Source: an uncultured Campylobacter sp.
GTDB taxonomy: Bacteria; Campylobacterota; Campylobacteria; Campylobacterales; Campylobacteraceae
Assembly (NCBI RefSeq): GCF_938030785.1
Contig: NZ_CALHIK010000003.1
Coordinates: forward strand, 1 to 17,026
Direction of reading: 5' to 3'
Length of the DNA: 17,026 nucleotides
The notes under the pieces were generated by a model that saw only the letters and a program-made list of their open reading frames with translations, was not told the DNA's origin and ran no database searches. Position numbers and translations under genes: made by a program. Of this stretch, positions 7,386-13,462 are shown in pieces. Positions within the stretch are counted from its first letter, which is position 1. Every line of letters starts with the position of its first letter.

Positions 7386-7557
7386 TCCACTCTCCTAAAA
7401 TTTTCTCCACTTTAAATGCAAACTGCACCTAGGTTTAATGAAATTTCAAAGGCGAAAGTATCAAACCAACTGTTTTCAAAATAGTGGGGATTTTGAAAAC
7501 ACTTCTTCCTACAGTTTAGTCGCAAAATCGCGAGTATATCTAAATTTAACTTTATCC
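7386..7557 (-). promoter_or_regulatory. Structured leader of the rpmJ-rpsM-rpsK-rpsD-rpoA-rplQ operon
   Basis: A 172-base gap separates infA from rpmJ. On the minus strand it has a candidate -10 box TATACT at 7533-7538, in AAGTTAAATTTAGATATACT, giving a leader of about 140 bases. The leader contains a perfect 12-bp hairpin (7471-7482 with 7490-7501, 7-base loop CCCCACT on the minus strand) and a weaker GGTTT/AAACC pairing downstream of it. No T run follows the strong hairpin, so it is not a normal terminator. A leader binding S4 or another ribosomal protein is a reasonable inference. Confidence 0.5.
7471..7501 (-). repeat. Perfect 12-bp hairpin in the ribosomal operon leader
   Basis: Arms TGTTTTCAAAAT (7471-7482) and its exact reverse complement (7490-7501) enclose a 7-base loop, AGTGGGG on the plus strand. 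The loop is C-rich in the transcribed (minus) orientation. It is located about 85 bases upstream of the rpmJ start. Confidence 0.8.
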
Positions 7558-7776
7558 TTACTTATAGCGGTAGGTGATCCTGCCTTTATCGAGGCTGTAA
7601 GGGGTCAACTCGACTTTTACGCGATCGCCCGGCATTATCTTGATGTAGTGCATCCGCATCTTGCCAGCGATATGACATAAAATCACGTGTTTGTTATCGA
7701 GCTCGACCTTAAAAGTCGCGTTCGGCAGCGCTTCTATGACGTTGCCGTCGATCTCTATGACGTCGTCTTTTGCCAC
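7558..7776 (-). CDS. infA: Translation initiation factor IF-1
   Basis: Essential 72-residue OB-fold (S1-like) protein that binds the 30S A site during initiation. Diagnostic segments are EIDGNVIEALPNATFKVEL, HIAGKMRMHYIKIMPGDRV and ELTPYSLDKGRITYRYK. The start is GTG at 7774-7776, preceded by AAAGGAG at a normal distance; the next residues AKDD match the family N-terminus. It has its own TATAAT promoter at 7810-7815 and lies upstream of rpmJ in the usual order. Confidence 0.97.
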   Translation of the reverse strand: MAKDDVIEIDGNVIEALPNATFKVELDNKHVILCHIAGKMRMHYIKIMPGDRVKVELTPYSLDKGRITYRYK

Positions 7777-7809
7777 AAATTCTCCTTTCTTTTAAATTTA
7801 AAAAGGGCG

Positions 7810-7815
7810 ATTATA
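7810..7815 (-). promoter_or_regulatory. Sigma-70 -10 box for infA
   Basis: The minus strand reads TTCTATATAATCGCC, a consensus TATAAT about 34 bases before the infA GTG. Upstream is an A/T-rich stretch with periodic AAATTTTAAA tracts, typical of Campylobacter promoters. The region 7816-7935 upstream of it contains only AT-rich sequence and no gene; it is shared with the divergent metallopeptidase promoter. Confidence 0.7.
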
Positions 7816-7935
7816 TAGAATTTAAAATTTTAAACAGCTTAAAAGAAATTTAAAATAAGCAAAATTTCAGATTTATTTTGCTACGCGCGCGCAGTATTTT
7901 ACAAAAGCAAGGCGGCGCTCTTTTTAAAATTTTAG

Positions 7936-7941
7936 TATAAT
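7936..7941 (+). promoter_or_regulatory. Sigma-70 -10 box for the zinc metallopeptidase gene
   Basis: The plus strand reads TTTTAGTATAATGGCTC, a perfect TATAAT 25 bases before the ATG at 7967, with a T-rich run CTCTTTTTAAAATTTT upstream. The expected transcript would start near 7948 and include the AAAGGA ribosome-binding site. Confidence 0.75.
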
Positions 7942-7966
7942 GGCTCAAAAATTTTAAAGGAAAAAC

Positions 7967-8839
7967 ATGAAATGGCAAGACGGCAGACGAAGCTCAAACG
8001 TAGAGGATGACCGCGCAAGCAGCATGCGCACGAGCTCGGGCTCGCTTGGGATGCTGATTCCGATCATCAGATTTTTGCTCGGCTCAAAGATCGGGCGCAT
8101 AGTCCTTGTAATCGGCGTGGTGGCGTATTTTATGGGCTACAATCCTTTGGCGCTTTTAGACGGAGGCGCTAGCACGCAGAGAGAGCCGACCGATAGCCCG
8201 CAGGAGCAAGAAAAGCTCGCCTTCGTCTCGGCGGTGCTAGCTCAAACCGAGGATGTTTGGGGCGAGATATTTAAAAGTGCGGGCACGCGCTACGAGGAGC
8301 CGGGGCTTCGGCTTTTTCGCGATCAGATCGCAAGCGGCTGCGGCTTTGCGAGCGCGCAGACAGGACCTTTTTATTGCCCGAGAGACCGCAAAATTTATCT
8401 GGATCTTAGCTTTTTTGACGAGCTTGCGAACAAATACAAAGCGGGCGGCGACTTCGCGCAGGCCTATGTCATCGCGCACGAAGTAGGGCATCATGTTCAA
8501 AATTTAGTCGGCACGCTGGAGCAGGTTAACGCTCTTAAAAAGCGCGCTCGCAGCGAAGCCGAGCAAAACGCGCTTCAGGTCAAAGTCGAGCTACAGGCGG
8601 ACTGCTACGCGGGGGTCTGGGCGCATTATCTCGCAAAAGCTGGGCGCGTGCTGGAGGCGGGCGACATCGACGAGGCGCTAAATGCCGCCAGCGCGATCGG
8701 CGATGATACGTTGCAGCGTAAATTTAGCGGTCGCGTCGTGCCGGATTCTTTCACGCACGGCACCTCGGCACAGCGCAAAGAGTGGTTTAAAAAAGGCTTG
8801 GCAGGCGGAAACCTAAAAGCCTGCTCGTTTGAGCCGTAA
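7967..8839 (+). CDS. ypfJ: Neutral zinc metallopeptidase (YpfJ family)
   Basis: A 290-residue membrane-anchored putative metalloprotease. The family N-terminal motif is present (MKWQDGRRSSNVEDDR, compare W-x-GRR-x-S-NVEDRR). One membrane segment spans about residues 37-56 and a catalytic domain follows. The zinc site HEVGHH is at 171-176 and the expected third ligand Glu208 lies in VELQADCYAGVW. Four cysteines (125, 137, 213 and 286) could form disulfides outside the membrane. The ATG has AAAGGA before it and a consensus promoter further upstream. It is the only confident plus-strand gene in the window and is transcribed divergently from infA. Substrate unknown in the family. Confidence 0.93.
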   Translation: MKWQDGRRSSNVEDDRASSMRTSSGSLGMLIPIIRFLLGSKIGRIVLVIGVVAYFMGYNPLALLDGGASTQREPTDSPQEQEKLAFVSAVLAQTEDVWGEIFKSAGTRYEEPGLRLFRDQIASGCGFASAQTGPFYCPRDRKIYLDLSFFDELANKYKAGGDFAQAYVIAHEVGHHVQNLVGTLEQVNALKKRARSEAEQNALQVKVELQADCYAGVWAHYLAKAGRVLEAGDIDEALNAASAIGDDTLQRKFSGRVVPDSFTHGTSAQRKEWFKKGLAGGNLKACSFEP

Positions 8840-9048
8840 GGCGCGATATGCAAATTTAACGTGGGGCGAGACGAGACGCTATATGACATACACTTGTGTA
8901 GTACAATATGAAATTTTATTCGCTACACATGTGAGTTCTACGATATCGCGAGTTTTGACGTGAGATCGCCTACGGCGATAGCAGAGGTGACAAGGAGATG
9001 CTGGAGTTTGCCGACGAGGCGCATTATAGGGTGTTTGAGTGAAATTTA
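8840..9048. other. Intergenic stretch with an imperfect inverted repeat and possible gene remnant
   Basis: No intact gene. An imperfect inverted repeat (CACTTGTGTAG at 8891-8901 and CTACACATGTG at 8923-8933, one mismatch) surrounds a 21-base AT-rich spacer. On the plus strand, 8959-9042 stays open and reads like a protein end (GDKEMLEFADEAHYRVFE, then TGA); just upstream in a neighbouring frame is YDIASFDV. This could be the tail of a decayed gene broken by a frameshift near 8957, but it is too short to identify. Confidence 0.3.
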
Positions 9049-9080
9049 AAAAGCCAAGACACAACCGAGCCTTGGCTTTT
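9049..9080 (-). terminator. Terminator after the OLD-family gene
   Basis: A perfect 10-bp inverted repeat (AAAAGCCAAG at 9049-9058 and CTTGGCTTTT at 9071-9080) with a 12-base loop. On the minus strand the stem is followed by TTTTTAAATTT, 6 bases or so past the stop codon of the ATPase gene, which is a normal intrinsic terminator. On the plus strand it ends in TTTT and could also stop transcription from the metallopeptidase side. Confidence 0.85.
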
Positions 9081-9086
9081 GTGCGG

Positions 9087-11423
9087 TTAAAATGTCAATA
9101 AATAATCAAATAGTTTAAAGAAATTCTCTTTGGTCTCTTTGCCTATCTCGATTTCGCCTTGCTCGACTTCGTTTTTAAATTTGCTTGATATCGCGCTTGA
9201 TTTTTTATCCATTTCAAATTGTGTTCTCAAATCGGTGCTAAAAAAATCCTCTATTTCTTTAAAATTAGGATATTTTTCCTTAAATTGTTCATTGTTCAGT
9301 ATTGCTATAAATTTATCGTCGTTTAGCTTTGTCATAGCTTCTCCCGCCTTGTCGCCATCTACTAAAAGTAGCACCCTGCCGTCTTTTGCTGCTCTGGCTA
9401 GCGTTTTTAGCTCATTTGCTATGTTTTTTTGGTCTTTTGCAACTACCATATTTATTTTGCTTTGCCGTTGTTCTATTGTGCTCATTTTTCCAAGTCCATT
9501 TATAGGCAGAAACAGTAACCTTTCTTTGCCGCCGTGTTCTTTTTCGTATAAAAAATTCATAGCTGTTAAGTAATTGTAATCAGTTATCCCCTCGACGAAA
9601 ATAAGCTTATCATTATATCCTACCAGGCTAAGATACTCTACGCCGAGACTTCTTTTTATTTCGGATAGAGTGTCGGCTTCGTGATCGGGTATGATAGAAA
9701 AGTCATTTATGATCGTAGAGCCTTTGTTGCTGGATTTTACTATCCTTATCTCGTCAAGATGGCGAATATCTAAAATATGATTTGAGTGAGTAGAAACGAT
9801 AAAGGTTATACTGCGTTTTTGCCCAAATTCTTTTAAAAATTTACGAATATCCTTTTGAGCCGGTATGCTTAGGTGATTTTCCACCTCATCTATCAGGACT
9901 ATATCGCCATATCCTACTTTGTCTTGGTATAAAAAGTTAAAAAATAGATTAAAGAATTTTTTAAATCCGACGCTTTGCTCGCTTAGGCTAATGGTTTCAT
10001 TGTTTTTTTCAATACAAAAAGAGATGCTTTGGGTTTCCAGTTTTATCTCAAAGCCATAAACACCATTATCTGATTTGGCGTAATAAAGTTCATTGAAGCG
10101 CCTGTTTATAGTATTTTTTAAGATTTTATTTATCTCCTTTTCTGCTGTATTGTAAAAACTAGCGTCTTTGTCTTTTGATCTTTCGTAAGCTTTTTGTAGT
10201 TTTGATATATCAAATTTTATAGCTTTAAACAATGCGATAAAAAATTCATTTTCTAATAACTGATCGGGTGTTGTTTTTAGATTTTCGTTTTTTATTTCAT
10301 GCTCTTTGTAAAATACAATGTTTGGCACTGCCGGATAATACCACGGCAGTTCAGTAATCAATGCTTTTATGTTTATAAATTTTGGAAGTTCTGGCTTTTG
10401 ATTGTTGTAGCAATAAGCTTGTTTATTGTGTTCCCATAATTCAGTCAAAATTTCTCGTAGCCTATCATAATATCTTTCAAATTTATCGTATTCCCGGCGA
10501 AAGATCGCACTACTTATATCCTTTGAAAGTTCGTCAAAAATTTTTTTATCGTTTTGTCTATATCTATTATTTTCTTTATAGTTTTCAATATACCAATCCG
10601 TAAGTTTTTTAAATTCATTTTTTATCTTAGTTAGGGTTTCAAACCATGGATAACTAGAACTCCATATTGCTATATTTTCGCTGTTTAGCCAAATTTTAAA
10701 CTCATATTTTTGCAAATTTTCAATATTCTTATCATCAGAGTCTTTAAATTTATCATTCAGATATTTTTTTAGTTCTCTCGCATCGTCTAAATCTATGCCT
10801 TCTGTATCTTGTTTATCGGATATAAATTTCAATTTACAAGATAGCTTTATTGCTTTATCGTGGTTTTTTACTTTATCAAAATCTTTATCAATAACTCCAA
10901 AGCACTCAAGCATTTCACCGCCTCTTTTTGTACTGCAAAGATAGACCTCTTTATGCTCAGGTAGTATTATTCTTATTTCTTCTTTTTGTTCTTTTTCATC
11001 GTAATCATGTAGTGCACAAAGATCACTTGTGTTAAATTTATCATTTAAATTTTGTATATATTGTTGAGTTGTTAAATTTTGTTTTTTACTGATTGTTTCT
11101 AGTAATTTTTGAGTAAATGTTACGCCAAAAATTTTATCTTGAAATAAATTTTCGTCTATTTCGGAGTCTAAACCTGGTTCGTTTAAAATATCCTCAGTTA
11201 ACGTAACCCTTGTTTCTTTGTATTCATCGAAATCAAAGAAATTAGGCCTATCGCCTTTATTTAAATCTACATCTTGCAAAGTACCTATGGCGCTTAAAAC
11301 ATTGCTCTTTCCAACATTGTTTTCGCCTAAAAGTACTATTAGCCCGCCGTCTTGCGGTATTTTTAGCTCCGCAGGCGCATCTATGCCTATATTTCTGTAG
11401 TTTGAGATACTGATTTTACGCAT
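9087..11423 (-). CDS. OLD-family ATPase with C-terminal TOPRIM nuclease domain
   Basis: A 778-residue protein. The N-terminal ABC/SMC-type ATPase is split: Walker A GENNVGKS at 33-40, then a long insertion (about 60-450, highly charged and helical), then the ABC signature LSEQSVG at 480-486, Walker B IVLIDEVENHL at 508-518 and the H-loop STHS at 544-547. A TOPRIM domain follows from about 600: the FVEG glutamate Glu611 and the metal-binding LLLVDGD with Asp689 and Asp691. This order is that of OLD nucleases, known from phage P2 Old and GajA and linked to anti-phage defence by DNA cleavage. No UvrD-like helicase partner (as in Gabija) is adjacent. It overlaps the HTH gene by 8 bases and has AAGGAG before its ATG. 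Base composition is markedly AT-rich compared with flanking genes, suggesting transfer. Confidence 0.9.
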   Translation of the reverse strand: MRKISISNYRNIGIDAPAELKIPQDGGLIVLLGENNVGKSNVLSAIGTLQDVDLNKGDRPNFFDFDEYKETRVTLTEDILNEPGLDSEIDENLFQDKIFGVTFTQKLLETISKKQNLTTQQYIQNLNDKFNTSDLCALHDYDEKEQKEEIRIILPEHKEVYLCSTKRGGEMLECFGVIDKDFDKVKNHDKAIKLSCKLKFISDKQDTEGIDLDDARELKKYLNDKFKDSDDKNIENLQKYEFKIWLNSENIAIWSSSYPWFETLTKIKNEFKKLTDWYIENYKENNRYRQNDKKIFDELSKDISSAIFRREYDKFERYYDRLREILTELWEHNKQAYCYNNQKPELPKFINIKALITELPWYYPAVPNIVFYKEHEIKNENLKTTPDQLLENEFFIALFKAIKFDISKLQKAYERSKDKDASFYNTAEKEINKILKNTINRRFNELYYAKSDNGVYGFEIKLETQSISFCIEKNNETISLSEQSVGFKKFFNLFFNFLYQDKVGYGDIVLIDEVENHLSIPAQKDIRKFLKEFGQKRSITFIVSTHSNHILDIRHLDEIRIVKSSNKGSTIINDFSIIPDHEADTLSEIKRSLGVEYLSLVGYNDKLIFVEGITDYNYLTAMNFLYEKEHGGKERLLFLPINGLGKMSTIEQRQSKINMVVAKDQKNIANELKTLARAAKDGRVLLLVDGDKAGEAMTKLNDDKFIAILNNEQFKEKYPNFKEIEDFFSTDLRTQFEMDKKSSAISSKFKNEVEQGEIEIGKETKENFFKLFDYLLTF

Positions 11424-11928
11424 TTTTGTCTCCTTTGATATTTAGCTTAAATCCGAGCGCATTATAAAATTGCTTTAATGCTTCCAGTTTTTTATCGTCA
11501 TCGTCGCTTAATTCTTTTTTTCTAGACCTATTATTTGATGTTATTATTTTTTCGCATTCGAGCAAATAACTTAAAATGGGGTCAAAAATATCGACCTGAG
11601 TTAGCTTTTCTATAAAATTTACCTTCACTTCGTTATCCTTTTTTAGTAAATTTGTGATTTGTTGTTTTTTATCTTCGTTGCTTCGATTTTCTGGCATCGA
11701 TATATTGTTTAAGATAAACGATATGGCATCCATTTTATTAATGTCATTTTGGCATACATAGTCAAAAAATCTCAAAATTTTAGAATCAAATTTATCTCTT
11801 TGTCCGATTTCGTATAGCTCTATAAATTTATAAGCCGTAGGGCGGGAAATTTTTAAAAGCTCTGCAAAATCCACTAGCCGCAAATCTATCTCTTTTAATC
11901 GCTCTCGTAGCAGCTGTCTTTTTACCAT
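11416..11928 (-). CDS. Helix-turn-helix DNA-binding protein, likely regulator of the OLD gene
   Basis: I chose the ATG at 11926-11928 (170 residues) over the one at 11955: it is preceded by AAGGGA, the product starts MVKRQLLRERLKEIDLRLVD, and the likely promoter would leave the upstream ATG without a leader. Residues about 15-45 form a probable helix-turn-helix (LVDFAELLKISRPTAYKFIE), with SRPTAYKF as recognition helix. The rest is charged and helical, possibly for dimerisation, and ends in a Lys/Asp-rich stretch. The 8-base overlap with the OLD-family ATPase gene means the two are made together. The 35-bp palindrome just upstream is the obvious binding site. It may repress the module, or act as a partner of the ATPase. 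The family is not identified. Confidence 0.8.
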   Translation of the reverse strand: MVKRQLLRERLKEIDLRLVDFAELLKISRPTAYKFIELYEIGQRDKFDSKILRFFDYVCQNDINKMDAISFILNNISMPENRSNEDKKQQITNLLKKDNEVKVNFIEKLTQVDIFDPILSYLLECEKIITSNNRSRKKELSDDDDKKLEALKQFYNALGFKLNIKGDKNA

Positions 11929-11962
11929 TGTCCCTTCTTTAATTTTTAAAATCATAGCTTAT

Positions 11963-11968
11963 TTTATA
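11963..11968 (-). promoter_or_regulatory. Candidate -10 box of the HTH-OLD operon
   Basis: The minus strand reads TTGACATTCTATATAAAATA. TATAAA at 11963-11968 is a good -10 box and would start transcription near 11956, about 28 bases before the preferred ATG at 11928. The TTGACA is too close to serve as its -35 box. The region where a -35 would lie is occupied by the 35-bp palindrome, so a protein bound there would block RNA polymerase. Confidence 0.5.
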
Positions 11969-11977
11969 TAGAATGTC

Positions 11978-12012
11978 AATATATATTTTACATATTATGT
12001 AAAATATATATT
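11978..12012. promoter_or_regulatory. Perfect 35-bp palindrome, probable operator
   Basis: Two exactly complementary 17-base arms (11978-11994 and 11996-12012) around a single central T at 11995. The inner part reads TTTTACATATTATGTAAAA. It lies about 50-84 bases upstream of the preferred HTH start and directly upstream of the candidate -10 box. Perfect symmetry of this length is expected for a dimer-binding operator, although in AT-only sequence it could also extrude as a cruciform. Confidence 0.7.
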
Positions 12013-12040
12013 ATTAAAAGTTTAAAGAATTTAATAATAT
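12008..12040. repeat. Second inverted repeat overlapping the operator
   Basis: Arms ATATTATTAAA (12008-12018) and TTTAATAATAT (12030-12040) are exact reverse complements with an 11-base spacer. The left arm shares 5 bases with the 35-bp palindrome. The surrounding 12013-12104 is AT-rich and has no gene. It may be a further binding site or a hairpin past the SUKH gene stop at 12105. Confidence 0.45.
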
Positions 12041-12104
12041 GATTAAATCAAGATAAGGTTAAAGCAGTTATACTAAGCTTAAAATTATCCAAGTAAATTC
12101 TACG

Positions 12105-12632
12105 TTATACAAAGCAAGAAAACGGATATTTTGCGGCGTTTTTGTCCGTGAGTGCGGCAAGAAAAAGAGCGATAAATTCCCCAAAGCTTTGCGCGATGAC
12201 CAGGGCATCCTCATAGATCGGTTCTGCGCCGAATACGATCTTGCCCGCGTCCGCGCCCTGCGTGAGGATGCCCGCGAAGCAGCGCTCGCCCCTGACCGAA
12301 AATAAAAACGGCAAGCATCCGCTCCAAAACGCGCTCACGGCGGCTCTTTCCGCATCGTTAGCCGCGCACTCCAGGCTGTCTTTTTCAAAATCTTCGTAGC
12401 GAAATTCCGCCTCGTCCGAGCTCGGCGATGCATAATCCCTAGCAGACACGAACCAAACGGCGTCCGCAGCGTCATGCAAAGTCTCAAAAGAGCAAACGAA
12501 GCGGTAAAAATCTTCGCTTAAATTTTTAAATCTACCGCCCAAAAATTCGCTTTGCGGCGGGCAAATTTCATCCCTGCGCCGTATCTGCCAGCCGTTTTGC
12601 GCCAGCGCGTCTATAAGTTCGTCAAAAATCAT
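12105..12632 (-). CDS. SMI1/KNR4 (SUKH) family protein, probable immunity protein
   Basis: A 175-residue acidic, soluble protein with the SUKH layout: an LGGRFKNLSEDFYRFVCSFE segment near 31-50 (the conserved position where LP-x-x-L/F-x-x-F-Y appears), a central Trp-containing strand (AVWFVSARDY), and a C-terminal half with LPFLFSVRGERCFAGIL and a final helix IAQSFGEFIALFLAAL. SUKH proteins mostly act as antitoxins for polymorphic toxins. It has its own TATAAT promoter and GGGAGG ribosome-binding site. The base composition returns to that of the chromosome, unlike the adjacent OLD module. No toxin gene is next to it, so it may be an orphan immunity gene. Confidence 0.7.
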   Translation of the reverse strand: MIFDELIDALAQNGWQIRRRDEICPPQSEFLGGRFKNLSEDFYRFVCSFETLHDAADAVWFVSARDYASPSSDEAEFRYEDFEKDSLECAANDAERAAVSAFWSGCLPFLFSVRGERCFAGILTQGADAGKIVFGAEPIYEDALVIAQSFGEFIALFLAALTDKNAAKYPFSCFV

Positions 12633-12656
12633 CTCGCCTCCCGTAATTTGGCGCCG

Positions 12657-12662
12657 ATTATA
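12657..12662 (-). promoter_or_regulatory. Sigma-70 -10 box for the SUKH gene
   Basis: The minus strand reads GCTATAATCGG, a perfect TATAAT about 25 bases before the ATG at 12632. The T/A-rich sequence upstream (GCCGAATAAAATGC) is typical. The leader would be about 18 bases and include GGGAGG. Confidence 0.7.
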
Positions 12663-12726
12663 GCATTTTATTCGGCGCAGCGGCTAAATTTATAAAATTT
12701 TGCTTGCTTGTTGCGCATAAAAAGAG

Positions 12727-12744
12727 AAATTTTGCGCAAAATTT
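12727..12744 (-). terminator. 18-bp palindrome after the frameshifted gene, possible terminator
   Basis: AAATTTTGCGCAAAATTT is perfectly self-complementary. On the minus strand it follows the stop codon of the gene at 12756 and is itself followed by CTCTTTTTATG, so a short-looped hairpin plus a T run could terminate transcription. It is made of the AAATTT words that are common everywhere here, so chance is possible. Confidence 0.4.
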
Positions 12745-12755
12745 TATAAATTCTG

Positions 12756-13284
12756 CTAAAAATAAAATGACATTTCCAAATCACCGCTAAATTTGGGCTC
12801 AGCAAAAGGCGTAAGCCGCAGATGAAAAACGGGCGTATCGCCGAGGGGAGCGGGCGCGCCGCTAAAATTTGCGCCTCGGTATTCGCCTAAAATTTCCAAG
12901 CTGTACCGACCGCGCTTTACGCGAAAACTCAGGCTGTTTTGCTCGCTAATGCGGCTCATATCTTTAAAATAGCCGATGCCTGCGATCTTTAGCGTGCCCG
13001 AGGAGTGAAAAACCCAGCCGCGAGAGATGATTTTCGCTTCGTCTTGTGCGAATATCTCCTCATCCGCCTCGCTCGCGGTAACCGCAAAATCGTAATAATC
13101 GCTGCGGACGCCCGATATCGGCACTGCGATACCCTCTCTTGTGACCGCGCCCCCGTGCTCGGTCTGCGTAAAATAAGCAAGAACATCGCCGCCTACAAGC
13201 CCGTGCTCATCCAGATAGCGCGCGAGTAGCGCGAGGACCCTTTATCACGAAGCCGCCTAATTCGGAGAAAATTCGCCTTTTCAT
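12756..13284 (-). pseudogene. Frameshifted immunity-like gene (about 175 codons if repaired)
   Basis: An ATG at 13282-13284 with AAAGG upstream encodes MKRRIFSELGGFVIK, then the frame runs out after 25 codons. Removing one G from the GGG at 13238-13240 joins it to a second frame (VLALLARYLDEHGLVGGDV onward, through FTQTEHGGAVTREG) that continues to the TAG at 12756-12758 with no break. The second frame has stops just upstream of the junction and no good start of its own; a GTG at 13122-13124 gives only 122 residues. The repaired protein is a soluble, mostly beta protein (VPISGVRSDYYDF, GWVFHSSGTLKIAGIGYF). I do not recognise the family; it resembles a polymorphic-toxin immunity protein by context only. 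A sequencing error or programmed frameshift remains possible. Confidence 0.65.
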
Positions 13285-13462
13285 TTGCGCCTTTCTTTAA
13301 TCGCCGTACGCATCGTACGCAGAAATTTTACCGTCCATTTGCCCTCTTTGTCTTTGCTTTCGCGGTGCCGATGAAATTTTATCGCCGTACTCTCGGCAGG
13401 CTAAATTTTATCTCTGCGATCGCGCCGCGGATGAAATTTAAACCCCCATTTCGCGCTCAAAT
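13285..13462. other. Intergenic region without an identifiable gene
   Basis: The 178 bases between the LRR/NTF2 gene and the frameshifted gene contain repeated GATGAAATTT and TAAAATTT words and short open frames only. One minus-strand frame of about 39 codons ends with a TGA overlapping the ATG at 13284, but it has no start codon or homology that I can see. It may be a decayed gene end. Confidence 0.4.

Noticed and set aside
7386..7557. tRNA gene between infA and rpmJ
   Set aside because: No T-loop GGTTCRA-type sequence, no CCA end and no cloverleaf pairing could be found.
9087..11955. PARIS (AriA-AriB) or Gabija system
   Set aside because: AriA and AriB are an ATPase plus a separate DUF4435 protein, and Gabija needs a UvrD-like helicase; here ATPase and TOPRIM are in one chain and the partner is an HTH protein.
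11956..12104. CRISPR-like or phage attachment repeats
   Set aside because: There are only two overlapping inverted repeats, with no regularly spaced direct repeats, no integrase and no tRNA end.
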